Source: Flavobacteriaceae bacterium (lineage in GTDB: Bacteria > Bacteroidota > Bacteroidia > Flavobacteriales > Flavobacteriaceae). Taken from it: a stretch of DNA of 5,743 bases. Positions 1 through 5,743 of this stretch are shown one piece after another. Below the pieces are notes generated by a model, which had not been told where the DNA came from, did not search any database, and saw only the letters and a list, made by a program, of their open reading frames with translations. The DNA is taken from the NCBI GenBank assembly GCA_947458575.1, contig CANHBE010000177.1:1-5743 (forward strand), in the 5' to 3' direction. Numbering within the stretch: the first letter of the stretch is position 1; each line of letters starts with the position of its first letter. A program made the position numbers and the translations under genes.

Positions 1-1688
1 ATAAGTTTTTTCAAATGGGTAGTATTAGCGTTAGCAATGACAATCAATTGGCCATTTTTTGTACGGATGTTATCGGCAGAAGAATTTATTCATTGCAAAT
101 CAAGAATCTGACGACCGGAGAAATACTTGTAGACAAAATCGAACAGACGACCGGCAATGCGGTTTGGGCCAATGATAACAAAACGATTTTCTATACCAAG
201 CAAGACGAAAAAACGTTGCGATCAGACAAAGTTCTAAAGCACAAACTTGGACAAGCAGTTTCTGCTGACGAGTTGGTTTATTTTGAGAACGACGATACTT
301 TTAATGTATCAGTTTCAAAAAGCAAGTCGAAGAAATATATAACAATAGCATCCTCCAGCACACTAACCGACGAGTATCAAACCATTTTGGCAGATTTACC
401 CGATAGTAAATTCAAAGTTTTTCAAAAGAGAGTTCGAGGTTTGGAGTATTCTATTTCTCATTATGGCGATAGTTTTTATATCGTGACAAATAAAGACAAT
501 GCGCTAAACTTCAAGCTGATGAAGGTTAATGAAGACAATACAGCGAAAGAAAATTGGATTGATTTGGTTCCACATCGTTCGGACGTGTTAATTGAAGGAA
601 TAGATATTTTTAAGGACTATTTAGTGATTTCCGAACGCAGTAATGGTTTAAACAAGATCCGAATCATGCCGTGGAATGGAAAAGGCGAGTATTATCTGCC
701 ATTTGACATTGAAACATACACTTGTTATACAACAACCAACGTTGATTTTGACACGGAAACATTGCGTTATGGATATCAGTCATTAGCGACTCCGTCCTCT
801 GTCATTGATTTCAATATGAGAACCAAAACAAAGGAAATTAAAAAAGAGCAGGAGGTTTTGGGCGGAAAGTTCGACAAAAATAATTATGTTGAAGAACGCA
901 TTTGGGCAACTGCTACTGATGGCACCAAAGTTCCTATTTCTATGGTCTACAGAAAAGGAATGAAGAAAGATGGGAAAAATCCACTGCTGCTTTATGCTTA
1001 CGGCTCATATGGCTATTCAATGGATCCGTATTTTTCTACAACGAGACTTTCATTACTTGACCGTGGTTTTATCTTTGCAATTGCTCATATAAGAGGTGGT
1101 GAAGACTTGGGAAGACAATGGTATGAAGATGGGAAACTCTTGAAAAAGAAAAATACTTTCACGGATTTTGTCGATTGTTCTAAATATGTTATCGCTGAAA
1201 AATATACATCGCCTGAGCATTTATATGCTGAAGGTGGTTCTGCCGGCGGATTGTTGATGGGAGCAGTGGTCAATATGGCTCCACATTTATATAACGGTGT
1301 TATCGCTCAGGTTCCTTTTGTAGATGTCATGACTACTATGCTAGATGATTCTATCCCATTGACGACGGGCGAATATGATGAATGGGGTAATCCTAATGTA
1401 AAGAAATACTACGATTATATGAGGTCTTATTCGCCGTATGATAATGTGGTTGCTCAGGATTATCCGAATATGTTCGTTTCAACCGGATTACACGATTCAC
1501 AAGTACAGTATTGGGAGCCGGCAAAATGGGTAGCAAAACTTCGGACGACAAAAACCAACAATAAACAACTGTTTTTATATACTAACATGGATGCTGGTCA
1601 CGGCGGTGCTTCAGGCCGATTTGAGTCATTGAAAGAACTAACCAAAGAGTTTGCTTTCTTATTAGATTTGGAAAAAATCAAAGAGTAA
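1..1688 (+). CDS. ptrB: Oligopeptidase B (S9A prolyl-oligopeptidase family), 5'-truncated by window edge
   Basis: A serine peptidase that cleaves short peptides after basic residues, normally in the cytoplasm. The reading frame is open to the window edge (codons from position 3 read KFFQ before the Met at 15), so that Met is internal. Numbering from it, 557 residues are visible. Residues 1 to about 280 are the rest of the beta-propeller that restricts access to the active site. From about 290 onward lies the alpha/beta-hydrolase domain. The triad is Ser409 in GGSAGG, Asp494 in GLHDSQVQYWEPAKW and His529 in DAGHGG. As I remember the E. coli enzyme (S532, D617, H652), the spacings of 85 and 35 residues are identical, so about 120 N-terminal residues are missing. 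That missing part would also show whether there is a signal peptide. The acidic S1-pocket segment reads TTGEYDEWGNP (453-456 EYDE). No clear terminator follows the stop; the next gene starts 79 bp on, same strand. Family assignment is very secure. Confidence 0.95.
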   Translation, partial: KFFQMGSISVSNDNQLAIFCTDVIGRRIYSLQIKNLTTGEILVDKIEQTTGNAVWANDNKTIFYTKQDEKTLRSDKVLKHKLGQAVSADELVYFENDDTFNVSVSKSKSKKYITIASSSTLTDEYQTILADLPDSKFKVFQKRVRGLEYSISHYGDSFYIVTNKDNALNFKLMKVNEDNTAKENWIDLVPHRSDVLIEGIDIFKDYLVISERSNGLNKIRIMPWNGKGEYYLPFDIETYTCYTTTNVDFDTETLRYGYQSLATPSSVIDFNMRTKTKEIKKEQEVLGGKFDKNNYVEERIWATATDGTKVPISMVYRKGMKKDGKNPLLLYAYGSYGYSMDPYFSTTRLSLLDRGFIFAIAHIRGGEDLGRQWYEDGKLLKKKNTFTDFVDCSKYVIAEKYTSPEHLYAEGGSAGGLLMGAVVNMAPHLYNGVIAQVPFVDVMTTMLDDSIPLTTGEYDEWGNPNVKKYYDYMRSYSPYDNVVAQDYPNMFVSTGLHDSQVQYWEPAKWVAKLRTTKTNNKQLFLYTNMDAGHGGASGRFESLKELTKEFAFLLDLEKIKE

Positions 1689-1702
1689 TTAATTTTTTTT
1701 GT

Positions 1703-1710
1703 TAGATTTG
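1703..1710 (+). promoter_or_regulatory. Possible Bacteroidota -7 box upstream of the CBS-like gene
   Basis: TAGATTTG matches the Bacteroidota sigma-ABfr -7 consensus TAnnTTTG exactly. A start about 7 bases downstream would give a leader of roughly 50 nt before the ATG at 1768. No TTG lies 17-23 bases upstream, so the -33 element is missing or degenerate. The same nonamer TTAGATTTG also occurs 40 bp upstream inside the peptidase gene (1662-1670), which shows how easily it arises by chance here. The gene could also be read through from the peptidase gene. Confidence 0.35.
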
Positions 1711-1767
1711 CATTTAAATGAGGTTTCCCAAAAATACCCTTTAGCCTTTATTAACTAGTTTTTTTTT

Positions 1768-2808
1768 ATGAAAGAAGAAATTAAAGCCTGTAATAGCGTC
1801 CTGGAATTGATAGGAAACACACCACTTATTAAGCTTAATAAAGTTACTCAAAGTTTAGATGGTAATTTTTATGCAAAGGTAGAGGCATTTAATCCCGGTC
1901 ATTCTACGAAAGACAGAATTGCACTATATATCATTGAGCAGGCAGAAAAGCAAGGTATTCTTTCTCAAGGCGATACCATCATTGAAACTACTTCTGGAAA
2001 TACGGGCTTTAGTTTGGCAATGGTCAGTATTATCAAAGGCTATAATTGTATTTTAGCTGTTAGTTCAAAATCATCTAAGGACAAAATTGATATGCTCAGA
2101 AGTCTTGGGGCAAAGGTTTATGTTTGTCCGGCGAATGTAGCAGCCGATGACGATCGTTCTTATTATAGTGTAGCTCGAAGGTTACACGAAGAAACAAAAG
2201 GCTCAGTCTACATCAATCAATACTTCAACCAGTTAAATATTGATGCGCATTACAATACAACAGGACCGGAAATTTGGGAACAAACTGGCGGAAAGATAAC
2301 CCATTTGGTTGCATGTAGTGGGACAGGAGGGACCATATCCGGAATAGGGAAGTACTTAAAGGAAAAAAATCCAAATATCAGAATATTGGGTGTTGATGCT
2401 TACGGTTCTGTTTTGAAGAAATATCATGAAACCAAGGAGTTTGATACAGACGAGATTTATCCATATAGGATAGAAGGTCTAGGAAAGAACTTGATACCAA
2501 CTGCCACCGATTTCGATTCTATAGATAAATTTGCCAAAGTTACAGACGAAGCAGCTGCTCATGCCACGAGAGAAATAGCAAAGAACGAAGGTTTGTTTGT
2601 TGGTTATACTTCAGGAGCAGTGTTGCAAGCTATCAGACAATACGCAGAGGATGGTGAATTTAGCAAGGATAGTAATGTTATCGCGATTTTTCCTGATCAT
2701 GGGTCTCGCTATATGAGCAAGGTCTTCAGCGATGATTGGATGAACGAACAAGGATTCTTTGATAGTGTCAATGCAGAAGAAGCTCAAAAGATAGAGTTTA
2801 TTAAATAA
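1768..2808 (+). CDS. PLP-dependent cystathionine beta-synthase / cysteine synthase-like enzyme
   Basis: A fold-type II PLP enzyme of 346 residues, expected in the cytoplasm. It probably performs beta-replacement on serine or an activated serine, giving cystathionine or cysteine. The PLP lysine is Lys48 in NPGHSTKDR, the substrate loop is TSGNTG at 75-80, and the PLP-phosphate loop is GTGGT at 185-189. The middle and C-terminus resemble cystathionine beta-synthase more than CysK: NQYFNQLNIDAHYNTT, YRIEGLGKNLIPT, and PDHGSRYMSK followed by FSDDWM. No C-terminal CBS (Bateman) domains and no N-terminal haem segment are present, so this is a minimal catalytic core. Two positions are unusual: His replaces the second Gly of the NPGGS motif, and His311 sits where the Ser contacting the PLP ring nitrogen is normally found. 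From memory these look like traits of a Bacteroidota subfamily. The start is preceded by a T-run with no Shine-Dalgarno, normal for this phylum. Family is secure; the exact substrate is not. Confidence 0.9.
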   Translation: MKEEIKACNSVLELIGNTPLIKLNKVTQSLDGNFYAKVEAFNPGHSTKDRIALYIIEQAEKQGILSQGDTIIETTSGNTGFSLAMVSIIKGYNCILAVSSKSSKDKIDMLRSLGAKVYVCPANVAADDDRSYYSVARRLHEETKGSVYINQYFNQLNIDAHYNTTGPEIWEQTGGKITHLVACSGTGGTISGIGKYLKEKNPNIRILGVDAYGSVLKKYHETKEFDTDEIYPYRIEGLGKNLIPTATDFDSIDKFAKVTDEAAAHATREIAKNEGLFVGYTSGAVLQAIRQYAEDGEFSKDSNVIAIFPDHGSRYMSKVFSDDWMNEQGFFDSVNAEEAQKIEFIK

Positions 2809-2840
2809 AAAAAAATCCTGATAATTCAGGATTTTTTTTT
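2807..2840. terminator. Bidirectional intrinsic terminator between convergent genes
   Basis: The stem ATCCTGA (2815-2821) / TCAGGAT (2826-2832) closes a TAAT loop. It is flanked by an A-run on the left and a T-run on the right that pair further and give a U-tract on either strand. It overlaps the stop codon of the CBS-like gene and lies 10 bp from the yebC stop, so one hairpin can end both converging transcripts. Confidence 0.88.
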
Positions 2841-2849
2841 GACTTAGAT

Positions 2850-3566
2850 TTATTCCATTTCTTCCATCGAATGATAAACGTTTTGAACGTCATCATCTTC
2901 TTCAATTTTTTCAAGTAGTTTTTCTACATCAGCGACTTGATCTGCGGTCAATTTTTTCAAAACTTGCGGAATTCGCTCAAAGCCGGACGAGAGAATTTCG
3001 ATGTTTCTGGCTTCCAATTCTTTTTGAATTGCTCCAAAGCTGCCAAACGGCGCGTAAATTAAAATGCCATCTTCGTCCTCAAAAACTTCCTCAGCACCGA
3101 AATCTATGAGTTCCAATTCTAGTTCTTCGGGATTGATATTGTCTTTAGGAATTCTAAAGTTACAGGTATGGTCGAACATAAATTCAACGGAACCTTGTGT
3201 TCCCATTGTTCCATTACATTTGTTAAAATAGCTTCTTATGTTGGCTACAGTTCTGTTATTATTGTCAGTCGCAGTTTCGATCAAAATTGCGATTCCATGC
3301 GGTGCATATCCTTCAAACAGTACTTCTTTATAATTTGCAGTATCTTTTTCAGTTGCTTTCTTGATGGCTCTTTCAACATTCTCTTTAGGCATGTTGGCGG
3401 CTTTCGCGTTCTGAATAACTGCCCGTAACCTGGAATTAGCGTCAGGATTTGGTCCACCTTCCTTAACTGCCATAACAATATCTTTTCCAATTCGCGTAAA
3501 TGCTTTAGCCATCGCTGACCATCTTTTCATTTTTCTTCCTTTTCGGAATTCAAAAGCTCTTCCCAT
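2850..3566 (-). CDS. yebC: YebC/PmpR/TACO1 family protein
   Basis: A complete 238-residue member of the YebC/TACO1 family, a cytoplasmic protein long annotated as a transcriptional regulator (PmpR). More recent work links the family to translation, including relief of ribosome stalling at proline-rich stretches and, for mitochondrial TACO1, translation of COX1. The N-terminal domain (about 1-78) carries RWSAMAKAFTRIGKDI and the family signature GGPNPDANSRLR followed by NMPKENVERAI (about 37-68). The second and third domains hold EGYAPHGIAILIETATDNNN (85-104) and NGTMGTQGSVEFMFD (118-132). The tail is strongly acidic (EKIEEDDD, then SMEEME). The opening MGRAFEFRKGRKMKRW replaces the proteobacterial AGHSKW form and is typical of Bacteroidota, which fixes the start at 3566. 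The gene converges on the CBS-like gene and lies downstream of gcvT on the same strand, but a terminator separates it from gcvT, so it is probably monocistronic. The family is certain; the role in this organism is inferred. Confidence 0.96.
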   Translation of the reverse strand: MGRAFEFRKGRKMKRWSAMAKAFTRIGKDIVMAVKEGGPNPDANSRLRAVIQNAKAANMPKENVERAIKKATEKDTANYKEVLFEGYAPHGIAILIETATDNNNRTVANIRSYFNKCNGTMGTQGSVEFMFDHTCNFRIPKDNINPEELELELIDFGAEEVFEDEDGILIYAPFGSFGAIQKELEARNIEILSSGFERIPQVLKKLTADQVADVEKLLEKIEEDDDVQNVYHSMEEME

Positions 3567-3585
3567 TTCTTTATTATTAAGGTTA

Positions 3586-3593
3586 CAAACTTA
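3586..3593 (-). promoter_or_regulatory. Putative yebC -7 promoter box
   Basis: Read on the minus strand this is TAAGTTTG, an exact match to the Bacteroidota -7 consensus TAnnTTTG. It lies 20 bp upstream of the yebC ATG, giving a short leader of about 14 nt that contains an AATAATAAAGAA stretch before the start. No TTG is seen at the usual -33 spacing, so this is a half-matched promoter. It is supported by the gcvT terminator just upstream, because yebC needs its own start site. Confidence 0.5.
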
Positions 3594-3640
3594 GTCAATA
3601 CAATATTTTTTTGGAAATCTTTGCCTTATTTTTTTGCAGC

Positions 3641-3665
3641 GTAGTTTTTAGGAATTATAAACTAC
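3641..3665. repeat. Inverted repeat between gcvT terminator and yebC promoter
   Basis: A perfect 7-bp inverted repeat: GTAGTTT (3641-3647), an 11-base spacer, then AAACTAC (3659-3665). It lies just after the gcvT terminator in the minus-strand direction and about 50 bp upstream of the yebC -7 box. It could be a regulator-binding dyad for yebC or a weak secondary hairpin on read-through gcvT mRNA. A 7-bp dyad in AT-rich DNA can also be chance. Confidence 0.35.
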
Positions 3666-3671
3666 AACATT

Positions 3672-3697
3672 AAAAAAAAATCCGCCGAAGCGGATTT
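3672..3697 (-). terminator. gcvT intrinsic terminator with UUCG tetraloop
   Basis: On the minus strand the stem AAATCCGC / GCGGATTT closes a TTCG loop and is followed by a run of nine T. In RNA the C(UUCG)G cap is an exceptionally stable tetraloop. The stem starts 2 bases after the gcvT stop codon, so it ends the gcvT transcript and separates it from yebC. In the plus direction the hairpin lacks a U-tract of comparable length. Confidence 0.9.
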
Positions 3698-3699
3698 AA

Positions 3700-4782
3700 T
3701 TATTTCTTATAAAATGGCATTTTGACCACTGTTGCAGGAACGTCGTTCTTACGAATGCGAATAAAAATTTCTGTCCCTAAAGCACTATGATCAATTGCAA
3801 CATAGCCCATTCCAATACCAATTCCCATTGAAGGTGACATGGTGCCCGATGTCACATGTCCGATAACATCACCATTAGCATTGACTATCTCATAACCTTG
3901 ACGGGGCACGGAACGTTCTTTCATTTCAAACCCGATCAACTTTCTGCGAACACCTTTCTCTTTTTGTTTTTGTAGATTTTCCGAATTGACAAAATTCTTG
4001 GTAAACTTCGTAATCCATCCTAAACCAGCTTCTATTGGTGAAGTTGTGTCATCGATATCATTGCCATACAAGCAAAATCCCATTTCCAAACGCAATGTGT
4101 CTCGGGCAGCTAATCCGATAGGTTTAATACCAAAATCTTTCCCAGCTTCAAAAACCTTATTCCAAATGGTTTCTACCTGGTCATTCTTACAATAAATTTC
4201 AAAGCCTCCCGAACCTGTATATCCTGTTGCTGATATAATCACGTATGGAAATCCTGCAAAGTCTGCTACTTCAAAGTGATAATATGAAATTGCAGAAAGA
4301 TCAACAGAGGTGAGAGACTGCATTGCTTCAACTGCTTTTGGACCTTGAATGGCGAGTAGCGAGAATTCATCAGACAAATTTCTCATCTCAACATTCATGT
4401 CATTAAAGCTAGAAATCCATTCCCAATCTTTTTCAATATTAGAAGCATTAACGACAAGTAAATACTGTTCATCTTTTATCCGATACACAAGCAAATCATC
4501 TACAATACCGCCATCTTTGTTGGGCATGCAAGAGTATTGCGCTTTACCTACAGTCAATGTGGATGCATCGTTTGAGGTCACTTTTTGAATTAACGCCAAC
4601 GCATTTTCTCCTGTGAGCAAAAACTCGCCCATGTGAGAGACATCAAAGACGCCAACACCATTGCGAACAGTTTCATGTTCAGCATTAACGCCTTCGTACA
4701 AGATAGGCATATTAAAACCGGCAAACGGGAGCATTTTTGCACCCAAACTCTCGTGCACATGCGTGAGGATAGTATTTTTCAT
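3700..4782 (-). CDS. gcvT: Aminomethyltransferase, T protein of the glycine cleavage system
   Basis: Complete, 360 residues, the usual length for GcvT. It takes the aminomethyl group held on lipoylated H protein and transfers its methylene to tetrahydrofolate, releasing ammonia, as part of cytoplasmic glycine cleavage with GcvP, GcvH and the lipoamide dehydrogenase. Visible signatures are FAGFNMPILYEG near the N-terminus, GVFDVSHMGEF (44-54), GGIVDDLLVY with the Asp95-Asp96 pair that contains the catalytic aspartate, GYTGSGGFEIY (187-197), AARDTLRLEMGFCLYG (225-240), SPIEAGLGW (248-256), and the C-terminal GTMSPSMGIGIGMGYV. The more common GYTGED segment is GYTGSG here, a variant I associate with Bacteroidota. 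The other gcv genes are not in the window, as is common where these genes are scattered. It is transcribed divergently from nnrD and ends in its own strong terminator. No glycine riboswitch is evident in its short leader. Confidence 0.97.
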   Translation of the reverse strand: MKNTILTHVHESLGAKMLPFAGFNMPILYEGVNAEHETVRNGVGVFDVSHMGEFLLTGENALALIQKVTSNDASTLTVGKAQYSCMPNKDGGIVDDLLVYRIKDEQYLLVVNASNIEKDWEWISSFNDMNVEMRNLSDEFSLLAIQGPKAVEAMQSLTSVDLSAISYYHFEVADFAGFPYVIISATGYTGSGGFEIYCKNDQVETIWNKVFEAGKDFGIKPIGLAARDTLRLEMGFCLYGNDIDDTTSPIEAGLGWITKFTKNFVNSENLQKQKEKGVRRKLIGFEMKERSVPRQGYEIVNANGDVIGHVTSGTMSPSMGIGIGMGYVAIDHSALGTEIFIRIRKNDVPATVVKMPFYKK

Positions 4783-4820
4783 CTTATGATTTTTGACTGC
4801 GCTAAAATATTCATTAAAAG

Positions 4821-4851
4821 TTGATTTAACGCTACTCGAAAATTAATTTTG
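4821..4851 (+). promoter_or_regulatory. Putative plus-strand promoter for nnrD, -33 TTG and -7 TAATTTTG
   Basis: TTG at 4821-4823, a 20-base spacer, then TAATTTTG at 4844-4851. This fits the Bacteroidota consensus TTG-N(17-23)-TAnnTTTG in both boxes and spacing, and is the best promoter match I found in the window. Transcription would start near 4858, giving nnrD a leader of about 170 nt. The -7 box forms half of a 12-bp palindrome, AAAATTAATTTT (4839-4850), whose minus-strand half reads TAATTTTC and could serve gcvT. Confidence 0.55.
4838..4845 (-). promoter_or_regulatory. Possible gcvT -7 box overlapping the nnrD -7 box
   Basis: On the minus strand this reads TAATTTTC, seven of eight positions of TAnnTTTG. 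It lies 55 bp upstream of the gcvT start, so the leader would be about 50 nt. No -33 TTG is present at the right distance. It is weak alone, and suggested mainly by the absence of a better gcvT candidate and by its symmetry with the plus-strand box. Confidence 0.3.
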
Positions 4852-4945
4852 TATTTTTTTTAATAAGGAATATTCATACACTGTGTGGTCTTCTAGGAGC
4901 TTAAATTGTGCTATTTGGCAGTGAGCTTTTTTGCTAATTTAAAAG

Positions 4946-4971
4946 ATAGCGAAAGAAAAACGCTTTGCTAT
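4946..4971. repeat. Imperfect hairpin in the region upstream of nnrD
   Basis: ATAGC, a bulged G, AAAG (4946-4955) can pair with CTTTGCTAT (4963-4971) around a 7-base loop, giving nine base pairs. A second small stem, AGTTC / GAACT (4972-4976 and 4986-4990), follows directly. No U-tract follows, so this is not a terminator. If the promoter at 4821-4851 is used, both would fold in the nnrD leader RNA. Confidence 0.4.
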
Positions 4972-4998
4972 AGTTCGTTTATTTTGAACTGGTTGCGC

Positions 4999-5014
4999 TT
5001 GATTTTGAAATCAA
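4999..5014. promoter_or_regulatory. Dyad TTGATTT-N2-AAATCAA upstream of nnrD, possible operator or proximal promoter
   Basis: A perfect 7-bp inverted repeat with a 2-base centre (TTGATTT tg AAATCAA), too tight for a good RNA hairpin but the right form for a dimeric DNA-binding protein. Its first TTG lies 18 bases upstream of TACATTTA (5020-5027), which matches TAnnTTTG at seven of eight positions. The pair could be a proximal promoter whose transcript would begin near 5034 and use the ATG at 5045. Both readings are speculative. Confidence 0.3.
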
Positions 5015-5026
5015 TTTAGTACATTT

Positions 5027-5743
5027 ATGATACAAATCCCGTTTATGGATCCAATCTTAATTAGTTCCGAAGAAATTATTACGCGATATAAACCAATTAG
5101 CATCAATACGCATAAAGGTTTACAAGGTCATGCTCTTATTATTGGCGGAAGTTATGGTAAGATTGGAGCTATATCATTGGCATCTAGAGCGGCTCTCAAA
5201 ACGGGATGTGGACTTGTTTCGGTTTTTATTCCGCGTTGTGGTTATGTTCCGCTGCAATCTGCCAATCCTGAAGTCATGGTATTGACTGATGAAAATGAGA
5301 ATTGTATCTCTAATATCGATTTTCCGTTTAGTCCGAATGCTATTTGGTATCGGACCCGGAATGGGTCTAGATTATAATACACAAAGGGCTTTTCAGCATT
5401 TTTTGAATGTAAACTATATTCCGCTAGTTGTGGATGCAGACGCGATTAATGGTTTGGCACACAATCCAGCTTCGCTCTATTATCTGAAGACAAAAACAAT
5501 TCTTACTCCGCATGCAAAAGAGTTCGAAAGGCTCGTCGGCACATGGAATACTGACGAAGAAAAAATTAACAAAGCGTTTGAATTTTCCCAGAAGTTTGAT
5601 CTCATTCTCGTTCTAAAAGGAGCACCAACCTTAATAATCGACGGTGAACATCTATACGAAAACACATCTGGTAATCCCGCTTTGGCTACGGCGGGTAGTG
5701 GAGATGTGCTAACCGGCATCATCACAAGTCTGTTGGCACAATC
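5027..5743 (+). pseudogene. nnrD: ADP-dependent NAD(P)H-hydrate dehydratase, frameshifted and 3'-truncated by window edge
   Basis: The intact enzyme dehydrates the S-form of NAD(P)H-hydrate using ADP (or ATP), repairing damaged nicotinamide cofactor in the cytoplasm. The first part (106 codons, 5027-5344) reads HKGLQGHALIIGGSYGKIGA, KTGCGLVSVF and PEVM. That frame then runs into WYRTRNGSRL and a stop at 5375-5377. One extra T among 5343-5345 explains it: skipping it, codons from 5346 read GIGPGMGLDYNT, VVDADAIN, LTPHAKEFERL, LVLKGAPTLI and GNPALATAGSGDVLTGI, all expected in order, including the catalytic GSGD Asp (5703-5705). This second frame stays open to the window end. No NnrE epimerase domain precedes it, so it is the stand-alone form known in flavobacteria. 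The start may be 5027 or Met at 5045 (MDPILISSEEI); neither has a Shine-Dalgarno. It may be a real pseudogene or a sequence error, since the downstream frame shows no other damage. Identity is secure. Confidence 0.88.

Noticed and set aside
1085..1273. Minus-strand open frame inside the peptidase catalytic domain
   Set aside because: It lies opposite the highly conserved region around the active-site serine and is a shadow of it.
1689..1767. Terminator after the oligopeptidase gene, including palindrome AACTAGTT (1753-1760) before a T-run
   Set aside because: The palindrome has no loop and the T-run abuts the next start codon. No GC-bearing stem is present, so a functional terminator is not supported.
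3168..3490. Open frames on both strands inside yebC (86 aa plus strand, 69 aa minus strand)
   Set aside because: They overlap a secure YebC coding sequence in other frames and show no recognisable protein features.
3986..4824. Three plus-strand open frames opposite gcvT
   Set aside because: They are antisense shadows of GcvT with unconvincing composition and no family motifs.
4783..4860. Glycine riboswitch upstream of gcvT
   Set aside because: The space is short and AT-rich, and I see no conserved aptamer core or tandem structure.
4915..4937. Hairpin TTGGCA / TGCTAA
   Set aside because: It has six pairs including a G-U and a long loop, too weak to distinguish from chance.
4852..5026. Remnant of an NnrE epimerase domain or a small gene upstream of nnrD
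   Set aside because: The reading frames are interrupted by stops and nothing resembles NnrE. Stand-alone NnrD is normal in flavobacteria.
5339..5377. Programmed ribosomal frameshifting in nnrD
   Set aside because: The codons GCT-ATT-TGG offer no good slippery site, and a +1 slip from ATT to TTT pairs poorly with tRNA-Ile. I saw no stimulatory hairpin or in-frame stop at the shift. Mutation or sequence error is simpler.
5480..5725. Minus-strand 81-aa open frame near the right edge
   Set aside because: The plus strand here encodes the conserved NnrD C-terminal half in the shifted frame, so the minus-strand frame is incidental.

Overview
The window looks like ordinary chromosomal DNA from a member of the Bacteroidota, most likely a Flavobacteriaceae-type organism. 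Three things point there. The DNA is AT-rich. The genes lack Shine-Dalgarno leaders, and TAnnTTTG-type -7 promoter boxes lie upstream of several of them. The proteins are lineage-typical: a YebC that opens MGRAFEFRKGRKMKRW, a cystathionine-beta-synthase-like enzyme with NPGHSTKDR and PDHGSRYMSK, and a GcvT with GYTGSGGFEIY. I see no mobile element, tRNA, rRNA or CRISPR array.

Layout, left to right. (1) Positions 1-1688 (+) hold the C-terminal four fifths of an oligopeptidase B (S9 serine peptidase), cut by the left window edge, with a complete Ser-Asp-His triad. (2) Positions 1768-2808 (+) encode a PLP-dependent cystathionine beta-synthase/cysteine synthase-like enzyme. (3) A shared hairpin at 2807-2840 closes this gene and the convergent yebC. 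(4) Positions 2850-3566 (-) encode YebC/TACO1. (5) Positions 3567-3699 hold a UUCG-capped terminator for gcvT, an inverted repeat and a yebC promoter box. (6) Positions 3700-4782 (-) encode GcvT, the aminomethyltransferase of the glycine cleavage system. (7) Positions 4783-5026 are a divergent regulatory region with a good Bacteroidota promoter match and several dyads. (8) Positions 5027-5743 (+) encode a stand-alone NAD(P)H-hydrate dehydratase (NnrD) that is frameshifted near 5343-5345 and cut by the right window edge.

The genes are housekeeping functions: intracellular peptide breakdown, sulfur amino acid metabolism, translation or regulation support, glycine/one-carbon metabolism and repair of damaged NAD(P)H. 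They do not form one obvious pathway. The serine/cysteine/glycine theme of the second and fourth genes is loose, and they lie on opposite strands in separate transcription units.

I found no convincing undescribed system. The points most worth a second look are the single-base frameshift in nnrD, the palindromic divergent promoter and long leader upstream of it, and altered active-site residues in the oligopeptidase B and the CBS-like enzyme.
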